From Acanthosepion esculentum (taxonomy: Eukaryota > Mollusca > Cephalopoda > Sepiida > Sepiidae), in assembly GCA_964036315.1 (NCBI GenBank), contig OZ038496.1, positions 17,522,033 to 17,586,032 on the forward strand: 64,000 nucleotides of DNA. The letters are read 5' to 3'. The translations under genes and the position numbers were made by a program. A model generated the notes under the pieces. That model saw only the letters and a list, made by a program, of their open reading frames with translations, did not search any database and was not told the origin of the DNA. Position 1 is the first letter of the stretch; each line of letters opens with the position of its first letter. Positions 10,552 through 20,898 of this stretch are shown piece by piece.

Positions 10552-11285
10552 TTAACTATTTGCCCATAGCTGGGACCCTAACAGGTGCTACCACCCCGGG
10601 TCAGGTTGGACATGGGAACACCAGCAATTAAGAGGTGGTTCCACGCTCCTCAAAACCTCCTGATCAGAGGCCTTGCTGTTGGATGTAGTTTATTGTGTTA
10701 CCCAGGACGAGTTTTTTAATTTTAATTTTTACTTAATTTATTTACTTATTTATTGGTTTGGATTAATTTAATTTACTTACTTTTTCATTTTTTATTAGTT
10801 ATTTATTTTTGTTCATTCTTGTTTGTTATTAGGTTTCAATTTTGAATTAATGCAGCAAAAATTTATTTTCATGTCTGTATTTTGAGATGACTTCTGATGG
10901 GTTATACACACACACGCACACACACATATATATATATATGATTGACTTTCCTGTCGATTTCAACATATGAGGAGCCGTCAACCTCATTCCATCTTTGTGT
11001 TTGTGTTGTAGTGACCTGCATACAAATCCACACATTGAGCAACAGCAAGGATCTCAGGACATAGCAAGAGAAATATTTACTGTCGCTCTTCGCTGTTGTC
11101 TTTCATCTCATAGCCATGTCTTGGTTATAACCATAAACTACACCTGGTAGCAAGGCCTGTGATTGCGAGATTGGAAATTTTAAGGAGTTTGGAACCACCT
11201 CTTAATTACTGTTGTTTCCAGCCTGAGCTGGGGTGGTAACATCTGTTAGGGTCCCAGCTATGGGCAAATATAGAAACCCTGAACA
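10552..11285. repeat. Inverted repeat pair, about 155-bp arms
   Basis: The left arm (about 10552-10708) and right arm (about 11128-11285) are reverse complements with several mismatches and small indels. Shared blocks: CCCATAGCTGGGACCCTAAC, AGGTGGTTCC, AGGCCTTGCT and TGTAGTTTA. The roughly 420-base spacer is AT-rich and has a CA/TA run at 10908-10940. The CCCATAGCTGGG block also occurs in the SINE body, so the arms may be SINE-related. Confidence 0.6.
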
Positions 11286-11322
11286 ATGTAATTCTATTTG
11301 CATATGTGCCTGTGTGTGTTAA

Positions 11323-11343
11323 ATTTATATATCTATCTATCTA

Positions 11344-11421
<78 letters not shown>

Positions 11422-11422
11422 T
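11323..11422. repeat. (TA)n microsatellite with flanking TCTA and TG runs
   Basis: TA repeats with one GTATA interruption, preceded by (TCTA)n and followed by (TG)n. It lies just before an inverted repeat carrying hammerhead-like cores. Confidence 0.95.
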
Positions 11423-11514
11423 GTGTGTGTGTGTGTGTATTTTAAAATAGGATACAGAAATACAGACAAAGTATTTAAGAAATTTGACAAAGAGAAAACT
11501 TTGCATTGAAAACA

Positions 11515-11697
11515 TATTTGATTGAAAATAGATTTGATTACACGTTTCAACATTCAAAGCTCATTCATCCTCAAATCCAAATATGAATTATTTAAGCATA
11601 CATGCAAATACATGTACACACATTTCTTTCTTTCGTTTTTGGATCTGATAAAGCCTTGAATGGTGAAATGCATAATTAAATCTATTTTCAATCAAAT
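11515..11697. repeat. Hairpin repeat with two hammerhead-like cores
   Basis: Arms at about 11515-11564 and 11652-11697 are reverse complements (ATTTGATTGAAAATAGATTT and its complement). Each arm carries the signature. On the plus strand, CTGATAA-A-GCC...GGT-GAAAT lies at 11645-11668. On the minus strand, a TGAATGA-GC...GT-TGAAAC version lies at 11568-11544. The inferred ancestor would read CTGATGA-A-GCC-TTGAAT-GGC-GAAAC, which I infer from the two copies. Confidence 0.5.
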
Positions 11698-11705
11698 ATA
11701 TACAC

Positions 11706-11715
<10 letters not shown>

Positions 11716-11762
<47 letters not shown>
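11716..11762. repeat. (TA)n microsatellite
   Basis: TA run preceded by (TG)n at 11706-11716. It separates two hairpin repeats. Confidence 0.95.
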
Positions 11763-11764
<2 letters not shown>

Positions 11765-11989
11765 GAAATATAGTCTTAAAGTGTGCCACATTTATGGGAT
11801 AAAGTGCTCAATATCAGAGATAGAGCGTGTGTAAATATAAAAGTGGACATGGAAGTCAGCACTTAGAGGCGACAGTCTGTTTCATGCTAGAGCAATCGTC
11901 AGGCAACTCTTTTAGGATGGTAGGTGTTGCCTGACGATTGCTCTAGCATGAAACAGACTGTCGCCTCTAAGTAATGACTTCCATGTCCA

Positions 11990-12000
<11 letters not shown>
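11763..12000. repeat. Near-perfect hairpin element (73-nt arms)
   Basis: Arms 11835-11907 and 11926-11998 are reverse complements with two mismatches. The 18-nt loop is non-palindromic. Each arm carries CTGACGA-T-TGC-TCTA-GCA-T-GAAAC followed by AGACTGTC (11931-11954 plus; 11902-11879 minus). The preceding 11763-11834 is the same unit found beside the 46-kb copy. A TA tract follows at 11995-12048. Sister hairpins lie at 45.6-46.1 and 56.3-56.5 kb. Confidence 0.85.
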
Positions 12001-12033
<33 letters not shown>

Positions 12034-12059
12034 TATATATATATATCTTGAGAGATATT

Positions 12060-12882
12060 TAGTAAAATAAACCTAATCTCTGCAATGTAAGACGTGCAAA
12101 TAAAGATAACAAAATATTTTGGACTCAGCTAGTAAAAATACCAATTTAATCGAACACTGATACTCCTTTTGCCATTGCAGTCTTGAATTACAACTCCAGG
12201 TATTTGTGAATGTAGTGAACACTTCTTTTGTTTTATAATTGTTGACGTCAGCATATTTTTGCAGACTTGAAGAGTTTTGTAATTTTAGAAAATTACATAT
12301 AGTCTTGTTTTAAGCTTCCAATACAGGTATTTATCATATGACTTCAGTAGACAAATGTTTTAAACTTTTAGGATGGTAGGTGTTAAACAAGTAACTTAAC
12401 TTACTCTCAAGATGATCACTGAATTATGTCCCTTGATTAGAAATCTCTAGAAAGGAACAAAAGGGATTTCAATATGGCTGCCAGGAATTCCCTCATGTTT
12501 CCTCACAGATCTTCAATTCAACAGTAATCCACTAGCCATGTTTACATACCAATTGTAAATAAATGTATTAAAGTTTGAATTGCATGTTCATTCTTATTTG
12601 ATGCATATAAGTACACATATTGGGGAGCGAATTAACTCCCTTGGCTATGACCTACCATCTTAACACAAAGTCATTCTATTTTTACAAGCCAACACATCCT
12701 CACAAATAGTTTAAGCTGCAAAAGGATGGGTGTTTTTATCAAGTTGCCATCTCAAGATAAATTGATAACTATGGCTTATGAGCTTCTATCTGCTGATAAG
12801 AACACTGTTATGAAATAAAATAAGACATATCTCGGCTGATTTGCAGGCAAATAAACTAACATACTCAAGCACCAGAGTCGGA
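12060..12882. other. Unassigned
   Basis: No gene. The 20-nt block at 12365-12384 is identical to the loop region of the hairpin at 11909-11928. A TGACGTCA site lies near 12243. Confidence 0.4.
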
Positions 12883-13290
12883 TGTGAACGGGACAAGGCC
12901 ACGTCACAAAATGACCATTATCGTCGTTTACGCAGAGGCCTGACGCACGAGTTCCGGTCGAAAAATAAAATAATATTTCAAAGTGCTTCTATTTTTCGAC
13001 CAATAAAAATGCTTCCCTCCTAATTATACTTGCGTCGTTTTTACGAGCCCGTTAAGCCATAAAAAGGGTCACACGGGGAAGTACAAGGCAGTCAACGGGA
13101 GGCCGGGAAAGAGATCTGTCATAGTCAGTCTGGGCAGTCAGCAGCAATCAGCAGGAGGAACGCCACACCAACCAGTGGGAACTACTATGAGAGATCAACC
13201 CGGATCGGCAGCCGGCTTATGAACTATACCACAAGGTAGCTTTCCCAAAACCACACATTCCTATTGAAATAAATCATGTAAATCTATTTC
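12883..13290 (+). mobile_element. Solo-LTR-like, GC-richer promoter island
   Basis: The composition changes abruptly to near 50% GC. The start TGTGAACGGGAC resembles an LTR start. A 12-bp inverted repeat GGTCGAAAAATA/TATTTTTCGACC lies near 12957-13002. A TATA-like CCATAAAAAGGG lies near 13056, and an AATAAA lies near 13270, about 210 bases downstream. U3-TATA-R-polyA order is what a solo LTR shows. No primer-binding site, gag or pol frame adjoins it, and I could not fix a CA end or target duplication. A host promoter is the alternative. Confidence 0.4.
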
Positions 13291-13394
13291 TGCTGTTGTC
13301 GTATTTCTGTCTTGCAACCATACGCTTGTATATAACAACACCAACTAGTTTTGAATTCAGAATTGTCCTTCTCTTAAACTGGTTTCCAACCAAG

Positions 13395-13585
13395 GCACAG
13401 TTTTCTTTGCTATTTAACCCATAGCTGGTTGGGGCAGATGAAATGAATTCATACTTTCCCAAAGATATTTGCGTGAAAGGGAATATAACAAACTTGGTCA
13501 GAATTCGAACTCAGATTGCTGTTTTCTCTTTCCAAGCAGTTAACTGATATACTACCTGCATATCGTGTTGGCTAATTGGCTATCA
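13395..13585 (-). mobile_element. OR-type SINE, diverged
   Basis: The minus-strand head has a B-box-like GAGTTCGAATTC near 13510 and an A-box region near 13560 (GTAGTATATCAGTTAAC). The body has ATACTTTCCCAAAGATATTT and AACCCATAGCTGGT in the usual order on the plus strand. Confidence 0.6.
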
Positions 13586-14122
13586 TGTTGAAAAGATGGT
13601 TGCACAACTAGTTCTTGAGATATTCAAAATGCCTGGATAGATTGTGGTCAGACTATGTTGAAAAAAGTTACCTTGTGCCTAAAATCAGTTATGGTTTTAA
13701 TAGAGGTTCAAATAGGTTTAATTTCAGAAATAGAGATTAAATACGAAAAAAAAACCTAACTGTGATGAGACTGGATGGATATAAATCAATATTAAAATCT
13801 ATGGATATTTAAAAAAAATGATAGATATGTTGTTTTGGCAATTACTGTTGATTGTTGCTGGCCTTGTTTGGACAGTAAGTCATTTACTGCTAATTCCCTT
13901 TACAGTAAGGGGAAGGTGATGTTGCAGCCAAGATCAAACAAGAGAAAGAAAAGCCAACAAAACTTTGAATTTGTATCAAAACCAGGGAAATAAACAAAAA
14001 ATCTAACAATTCAAACAAAATTTACTGACAACAATGGTAAAAATTAAGAGAAAAGGTGTTCTTAGAAGTGTTAAGAAGAGTTTGTAAAAGGTCTATTGAA
14101 ATAAAGTTTTAGAAATCAAATG

Positions 14123-14126
<4 letters not shown>
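13586..14126. other. No recognisable feature
   Basis: AT-rich DNA without coding or repeat signal that I can support. Confidence 0.4.
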
Positions 14127-14170
<44 letters not shown>

Positions 14171-14232
14171 TGTGTAAGTGTGTGCTTAATATGTGTAGGA
14201 ATGTATATATATATATATATATATATATATGA
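14127..14232. repeat. (TA)n microsatellites
   Basis: Two TA runs (14127-14168 and 14203-14232) flank a short TG-containing segment. The second abuts the TIR of a Tc1 remnant, as expected of TA-targeting elements. Confidence 0.95.
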
Positions 14233-14234
14233 AC

Positions 14235-14565
14235 TACTGTTCAAAAGTTTGAGGACATCTGAGGTAATTTTTTAAATTGTCCAAGAAGTATTTGTTTTTT
14301 CCTTTAAATAAGAGAAAATTATTAAACATGGTTAAAATAAAAGTGAGACATGATTTTTTATTAGAAATTTTATGATGATGAAAAGAAAAAAATCATTTTA
14401 TGATTAAATTTTTCTCCTCTCAAAATATCCTCCTTTAACCTTGATTACTGCACCACAAATTTTGGGCATTTGTTGCAAAAGCTTCTTAAATTATATGTTT
14501 CAATGACTCTAAGAGCTCCTTTACATTTTTCACCGTCCTGTCAAGTTCATCCTGTAGTGTGTATG
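14235..14565 (-). mobile_element. Tc1-type 3' end with transposase C-terminus
   Basis: The element end at 14235 reads TACTGTTCAAAAGTTTGAGG, which is Tc1-like. The minus strand gives a decayed transposase C-terminus: ELDRTVKNVKELLESL near 14555-14500, then KLLQQMPKICGAVIKVKGGY near 14480-14420. These match the WDELDRRVR and CQAVIKAKGG regions of Tc1 transposases. The catalytic DDE core and the other TIR are missing. A stop separates the two segments. It is a 5'-truncated relic. Confidence 0.75.
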
Positions 14566-15343
14566 TATAATATACGTGTGCGATTGTATGTTTATGCATT
14601 TAAGTACCAAAGTAACTTACTTCCGAGGTTTCTTTGACATACTAAGTGTTTGGGGCAAAACTCACTTATGTTACCCTGAATGACTGCTTTTTCATGTCTA
14701 TTTTTAGCCATGATGAAATTGGGAATTTGAAAATGAATTTTTATTTATTTATGTATATTTTTGAAGTCACAACAGATATAAAAAGAGAAATGGCCAATAT
14801 AAAAAGAAGGAATGAAAAGTTTATAATAAGAGAAAGAGACAGACAGTAAATTAGAAAGAACGAGTAATTTCCTAAAAAACAAAAAGACAAGAATTGAAAT
14901 CGAATCAGTCATAAATGAAGCAAAGTTCTTGAGTAGGAAAAAGAAAAAGTTTCGTTCATATTAACTTGAGAAGGAGAGAAAAGAATAAAGGACATCGCTT
15001 GTGAATGACAAGTAAACATCATAACATCCAGATCACGCTCTCTGATCTGAAAGATACAAAAGCTGTTATCTGCTCCGTGTGCAGACCAGAGTGTGAGTCA
15101 AGAGATAGAAAGGCGCTTTAGCTAACTCATTGTCCGAAGTCAAGTTTCCATGATACGATAAAATGTAAAAGGTCAAGTGAATATTTTGCCGAGAAGGAAA
15201 TCATGGTCTTAAAAGGAGAAATTTAGTAGAAAAAAGAGATGAAATTGATGCAATTGATTTAAAAAGAATAACAAATAAATGAACAGACTTGTACAGCATC
15301 AACTATTTTGTATCTGTCTCTATTTCTGAGATGAGGTATTATG
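14566..15343. other. No recognisable feature
   Basis: A-rich DNA. The 67-codon frame at 14646-14849 has no domain. Confidence 0.4.
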
Positions 15344-15520
15344 TACACTATTTACATTATTCAGACTATTGTCCTCATCTTTGTCACCAGTGAGCAAAAT
15401 AAAAGGTTCAGTTCGACATCTCAACCACCTGAAGAAGGCTTGAGTGTACACCGGCTGAAACATTGTAATAAATATGGCAAGAAAGATGAGGACAATAGTC
15501 CGAATAATGTAAATAGTGTA
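15344..15520 (+). repeat. Stem-loop element with 40-nt inverted ends and hammerhead-like core
   Basis: The ends 15344-15383 and 15481-15520 are reverse complements at about 38/40 positions (TACACTATTTACATTATTC...). The loop holds CTGAAGA-A-GGC...GGCT-GAAAC at 15429-15461, then ATTGTAATAAATATGG. Related copies lie at 22619-22880 and 52140-52321. The TGAAGAAG-stem-GAAAC block resembles terminal regions of Penelope-like elements from my recall of such repeats. No protein is encoded. Confidence 0.65.
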
Positions 15521-15544
15521 TTGTGCGTCTTTTATGAAATAATT

Positions 15545-16050
15545 CATTATCAGTAATTATAATAAATTTTGACTTACATTTATTTTCATCCACTAGATGA
15601 TGCACTGAAAATCTTTATTACAAATTTTGATGAAAATTTACATTCATTTTCATTTTTTATTGGATGAAGAATTGTTAATCATTGACTAGTATTTACTTTC
15701 ATTCTCATTTTTTATGTGATGAAGCATTGTCAATAATTATTATTAAATTTTGACTGGGTATTTAATTACAGCTTCATTTTCTATGAGATGAAGCATTGTC
15801 AATAATTATTATTAAATTTTGACTGGGTATTTAATTACAGCTTCATTTTCTATGAGATGAAGCATTGTCAATAATTATTATTAAATTTTGACTGGGTATT
15901 TACTTACAGCTTCATTTTCTATGAGATGAAGCATTGTCAATAATTATTATTAAATTTTGACTAGGTATTTACTTGCAGCTTCATTTTCTTTGAGATGAAG
16001 CATTGTCAACCATTATTGTTAATTTTTCACTAGTAGTATATATTTTCATC
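15545..16050 (+). repeat. 69-bp tandem repeat
   Basis: The block AAGCATTGTCAATAATTATT recurs at 15722, 15791, 15860, 15929 and 15998 with exact 69-base spacing. Two or three more degenerate units precede it. The array starts right after the stem-loop element. Central units are almost identical and edge units are diverged, as expected of unequal exchange. Confidence 0.9.
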
Positions 16051-16149
16051 TTAAGTTCTATTTGCTTTTTGTCACAACTTTACTCAAGTCATCAGTCTAC
16101 AGTAATGATGAAAATAAAGGCTAGTAGTAGTTTTTTGTTTTATTTTGTT

Positions 16150-16258
16150 ATTGATTTTTAATAATTTCATCCCAAACAAGGCAATAAAGCCACTAAGAAA
16201 CAAGGAGAGATCAATAAAGAACACAAATTAAGAAGACAGAAGGTAACCTATTGTTGAT
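16150..16258 (-). mobile_element. LINE-J 3' tail
   Basis: Only the 3' tail is present: on the plus strand TCATCCCAAACAAGGCAATA, AAGCCACTAAGAAACAAGG, then GAGATCAATAAAG. It is a very short 5'-truncated insertion. Confidence 0.65.
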
Positions 16259-16737
16259 GTCAGCTTTATTAATATACATTGAAAGGCAGCCAGGCCCACC
16301 CCAACTTAACAGAAGAGTAATTCATGAATTATTTTTATATTTAATAAAATCTTTATTCTTAAAAAGTTACAGATACCAAGCACATGACTTCCATGTCTAT
16401 GTCAAATCTTTGTCATTTGATATTTCAAACTGGATGCTAAATTCCTTAATCTTTAAGAAGGAATGGATAATCCTTTCCCTTTTGCCTTCCTCAAAGGGAT
16501 TTAAATTGGTCCTTATCAGCTTCTCTAAAAAAAATAGCAAATTCTTCATAAATCCCTTTAAATGAAAACGGTACTGCCAACATTTGAGCATGGTAAACCA
16601 AAGTTTCATGATTAATTTTTCCTTATTAAAATTGAAAGTGTACCTCAAAGTTTTAGTTATTCTACAAGTGTGCCCTGAAATAAAGCAGTGAGTAACACTG
16701 ATGTAGACAGAATCAGGTCCTGTCTAGCTATATATTT
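16259..16737. other. Unassigned; an 83-codon minus-strand frame
   Basis: The minus strand is open at 16648-16397, giving a Phe/Lys-rich frame that I do not recognise. It could be a decayed transposon frame or chance. Confidence 0.3.
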
Positions 16738-17545
16738 TTTAAGCGTTACACCCCAAGCAAGGCAGGAAGCCACTAGCATGCAAGGGGTTACATAGAGTTG
16801 GAGCGAGAGCAAATAGGAGTGATAGAGGAAAGGATGACGAGGAGGATAGCGGATAGATCAAGGCATCTGAAGATGTCGATTGATGTTACATTTGAATAGT
16901 TGGAGATTATAGCTATCAGGAAAACAAGAATTGGGGAGAAAGTTCCACAGGCGAGAAGTGCAAGACATGAAGCTATTGGAGTAGAAGAGACGGCTACATT
17001 TAACAGTTTTAACAGTGAAAGGGTGAGAGCGAGATGCCAGCCTAGTAGAACGCTTAAATTCATAAAGTTTGGGAACCAGCTAAAGCAGCTCATCAAAGCA
17101 GTTACCATGAAAGTATTTGTAAAATAGTCAGAGGTAGGCAACAGCACGTCTATGAGAGAGCGACTGCAGATGAGATGCCAGATCAGGGACAATTACATTG
17201 CATATCTGTCTCTGAATTTTATCAAGAAACTTGAGACAAACAGAAAGGGCAATATTCCATGCAAGGGTGAATAGTTTATTTGTAGATTTAAAGGATCGAC
17301 TCCGGCATGAAAAATTTCCTGGTGTGACACAGGGAGCCAACTTTCCTTGCGGTGGACGAAGCTGTTGACTCAATATATTTGTTCCATCTCAGGTCAGCAG
17401 TCAATGTGAGGCCGAGTAGTCGCAAAGAGGTGCTCTTGAGAAGTTGAGCATCAGACATTCTAATGGGGGGCAGGAATGGTTCTCTGTGGTGAGTAATATA
17501 GAGCAGCTTTGTTTTTGAGGCATTAAAGTTAACCAGCCATTTAAC
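16738..17545 (-). mobile_element. LINE-J fragment, longest copy (about 800 bp)
   Basis: The minus strand preserves, in order, FNASKTKLLYI, a SLRLLGLTLTADLRWNKYI block, ARKVGSLCHTRKFFMPES, LQIYK, a HPCMEYC block, DKIQR-like sequence, a LQSLSHRR block, a KLYEFKRSTRLASRSHPFTV block, FYSNSFMSC, then the FKCNINRHL end and the 3' tail near 16738. These are the C-terminal third of LINE reverse transcriptase ORF2 after the catalytic core. Several stops and frameshifts are present. It best shows the gene order of the family. Confidence 0.85.
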
Positions 17546-17927
17546 ATCTAAAGAATCAACACTTGTTGTTATTAGTTGTTATTTTGTAAAAAGTATACTA
17601 ACTGAGACTTCCAAGGTCTTTGTTTAATCCTAAATATGGGTGTTAAGTTTCAGAATGAAATTGCTTTCAGCTTTTCTTCCATCGTATCTTTTATTAAACG
17701 AAGACATGAATGGGATGAAGCTAACATTTTGCATCCAACTATTACGTAAGCAGAGATTCTGTGCTATAAACAGAATAATTAGTGTTGCTCCAAATCTCAT
17801 AGACAATGTTCAAGCTGTCACAAGTAAAATAACCAAATTATTTTTTATTTTTGAGAAATTCTATGGCCAAGTTGCAATACTGAAGGCCCATGGATCGAAT
17901 ATGATAGAAAATACAGTCAGTCAGTTA
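17546..17927. other. Unassigned; a 112-codon plus-strand frame
   Basis: An open frame at 17640-17978 runs into the next SINE, so its end is not genuine. Its composition is unremarkable. I cannot assign it. Confidence 0.3.
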
Positions 17928-18211
17928 TATGCCATGCATGATAGATGTTTAGGCGATCAGGCATCTTTCGATATATGACCGATGAGGTAGACTTTTTCCT
18001 GCAGTAGGTTGCTATTTCTGAGGTAGACCAGTTGCTATCCAAGGCTACAGAACATGGTCTGTCATGCTAGCTGGGTAGAGAAGAAGAGGATTCATACCTA
18101 TCCCAAGGGTATTAGCATGTAATGGATTGTAATAGATTTGACTGGATTTCAAACTCGGCTCTCTGATTCCTCAATCCGAGCCACTATCCATTACCCCACC
18201 ATGCCTCCAGG
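17928..18211 (-). mobile_element. OR-type SINE, near full length
   Basis: On the minus strand, from 18211, the head is a tRNA-Arg-like GGGGTAATGGATAGTGGC (A box), then GAGCCGAGTTTGAAATCC (B box with a one-base change). The body includes CCCTTGGGATAGGTATGAAT, TCTTCTTCTC, a block ending ATAGCAACCT, and the 3' end with ATATATCGAAAGATGCCTGA. tRNA-Arg origin fits the published octopus OR SINEs; the match is from recall. Confidence 0.8.
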
Positions 18212-19042
18212 AAACACAGTAAAGAAGATGAGTATTTTTTATAAGAAAAAGCAATGAGGTCATAAATCAACCCAAGTTTCTTTTTCTTTCTTCTACCCAT
18301 ATTGTTTTACACTACATTGAGCTACACTAACAAAATGCCAATTAGTCATAACAATTATACAAGAGTAACAGTTCAGAAATTTTGTTTTCTTGTAACTGCT
18401 ATGTAGAGTACAGCAGTTAGATTTTTCACTTTTTCTAGACAATCAACATTGCACTTAGGGTGAAAGCTTGGATTTGAGATTCATAGCTTTTACTAATTTT
18501 TGAACATTTAGTTTTAAAGATAATCTGATAAAATGTGCAGAAATACCTAAATTCCTGCAGGTTTTTGCTTACAAATTGATTTCAAAATTTTACTATTTTA
18601 AGAAAAAATGCAAATAAAGTTAATATCTTTTGTATTAGATACATTGCATGGAAAATATATTCAAAGCAGAATTCTAATTATGAATCACAACAAGCAAAAT
18701 ATGCAATTTTTTGACTGTATTTGATAAGTAAAAACTGTAAAAAAATTGTAAAAGATTAAAAAACAAACTCGTCATGTGCCATGCATGATACACAATTAGG
18801 CAATCATGTATCTTTCGATACGTATGACAGCAGTTACAAGAAAACAAAATTTCTGAACTGTTACTCTTGTATAATTGTTATGACTAATTGGCATTTTGTT
18901 AGTGTAGCTCAATGTAGTGTAAAACAATATGGGTAGAAGAAAGAAAAAGAAACTTGGGTTGATTTATGACCTCATTGCTTTTTCTTATAAAAAATACTCA
19001 TCTTCTTTACCGTATTTCCTGGAGGCATGGTGGGGTAATGGA
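18187..19042. repeat. Near-perfect inverted duplication, 214-bp arms
   Basis: The left arm 18187-18400 and the right arm 18829-19042 are reverse complements of equal length. By eye they differ at two sites (the AGGAAACACAGTAAAG end versus its partner). The 428-bp spacer holds AT-rich sequence, and 18775-18828 is a tail fragment of the same SINE family. The left arm begins inside the head of the SINE at 17928-18211, so the right arm ends in a stray plus-strand SINE head. The near-identity implies a recent event. Confidence 0.9.
18775..18828 (-). mobile_element. OR-type SINE tail fragment
   Basis: The 3'-end block GCCATGCATGATACACAATT plus ATCATGTATCTTTCGATACG is present without a body. It abuts the right arm of the inverted duplication. 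Confidence 0.6.
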
Positions 19043-19047
19043 AAGCC

Positions 19048-19277
19048 AGATTTTTTCCCACAGTAGTTTGTCATTTCTTTCTGAGGTAGACCAGTTGCCA
19101 TCCAAGGCTATAGAACCCAATCTGTCCTGCTATTTACCCATAGCTGGGGGAAGAAGAAGAGGATTCATACCTTTCCCAAGGGTATTAGTACGTGTGAATG
19201 TAATAAATTCAACTGGAATTCGAACTCGGCTCTTCGAATCATCAGTCGGAGCCGCTATCCATTGCTCCACTGTGTCT
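19048..19277 (-). mobile_element. OR-type SINE, diverged
   Basis: Body and head in minus orientation. Plus-strand landmarks are TTTACCCATAGCTGGGGG, CATACCTTTCCCAAGGGTAT, and head complement GAATTCGAACTCGGCTCTTC ending near 19277. The 3' tail is replaced by the inverted duplication junction. Confidence 0.75.
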
Positions 19278-20898
19278 GTAAAACAAACTACTCAATGAAT
19301 AAGATTTGTGAGATTATAATTAATAAAAACAAAAAATAGATAAAAGTGTATATAACACCATAATGCTGCTGGTTATAAATTATGAGACAAAATGATTTAA
19401 ATTTGCATTGTTTATTGAAAATTGCACGTTGGATACTTTGTTTCTTATTGAAACTCTACTGCACTATATAACAAATTACATTATAATATGGCTAAATTGT
19501 TCAGTATAATTTCCCTTTGAAGTAAATGAGGGTCTTATTTGATGGCACAATGATTTAGTAATGTGTGCATACCTTGCATTTTGTCCATATATAGTTTATA
19601 AAGGTTCAGTAAATTATAAATTTTATACAGCTGGGCTATAGGGCTTTCACTGATCACTATAAATGATTGCTACAATTTTTAACCAAAATTTAATGTTTAA
19701 ACTCATTTCCTTAAAAAAATGTAATAATTTGGAAAAAAATATTTTGTGTCATTATTTCCCATGTCAAACCCCAACTTTCAAAATTGAGTGCAATACCATA
19801 GTTCCATAAATGACCTGCCCTAATGTTTAGTTGTCTTACTCTGAGCTCTTACAAGTTAAATATACAACTACTTTTGCTTGGCTGGAGCAATTTGCAATGT
19901 TAATTTGTTTCTTACGTATGACCATTCCGTGTATATGACTATAGGATGCTCTATTTCTTTATTGGAACCCTCCTCTCAGCTCCAAGGTACTCGAGCTATG
20001 TTTAGGATTTACAGTGGCTTTTAAATTCATCCAAAATTTCTAGGGATGTGTGGAACAAACTGAAAACTAATCACTTTACTCTTCCTGGGCATTGTTAATT
20101 GGAGATTGCGTGATACACAAAAATAAAACACATTAATGCTTTTTTTCCAATAGAAATAAAGATTTGTATTATACACAAGATCACAATGTACACAAATATG
20201 GTTCCAAGAAAATAATATTGATAGGGAAATAGATGTAAAGTAATATAACATTGTCAAATTGGTAAAGAGAAACATATCTCACAGAGGAATAGGGAAATGC
20301 GAATATAAATGGTTGTTCGGTATAATGGTAGGTGGTAAATGAAAAGAGTAGAATCTAACCATTTGTTCTGCATCACAGAAAATATTATCAGGCATTCTGA
20401 AGGTTGGCAAAATAAATCCTTTGATTTGATTAGCGAGCCAAACAAATTGATTCCCATAAATGACACACAGACAGATGAAAGAGAATCATCCATTATTTTT
20501 TTTTTTGTATCATTCTCTTTTGATTTGATCTCTCTTTCTGATAATGTCCCTCCAAATATTTGATAGAGTCACACAGGTAAATATGTGTTCGATGATTCGT
20601 TAACAACTGGTTGTTTTACTTTTTCTTAATGCCACTGAGAGATTTATTTGTAATTATTGGTTCAAATTTCATTCAGTAAATTTCATATCATTCATATACA
20701 TGAAATACAATGCATTCTAGATAAGGCATGAACTGATAAGTTGAATGACACCATTGCTGAATTGGGATGAGATTTGATGCAATGTTCCTCTTCGTTGGAC
20801 GATTATTATGTATGTCAGTTGCCTGCCATTCTAGTCTTACATCACACATGGGTATGCAGAGTATTCATTTGCCACTGATATCTGTCCTGGAATTCCTA
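19278..20898. other. No recognisable feature
   Basis: About 1.6 kb of AT-rich DNA. Opposing frames at 20254-20493 and 20339-20563 shadow each other and match nothing that I know. Confidence 0.4.

Noticed and set aside
17640..17978. 112-codon frame as a gene
   Set aside because: Its 3' third lies in a SINE tail and the rest has no recognisable domain or start context.
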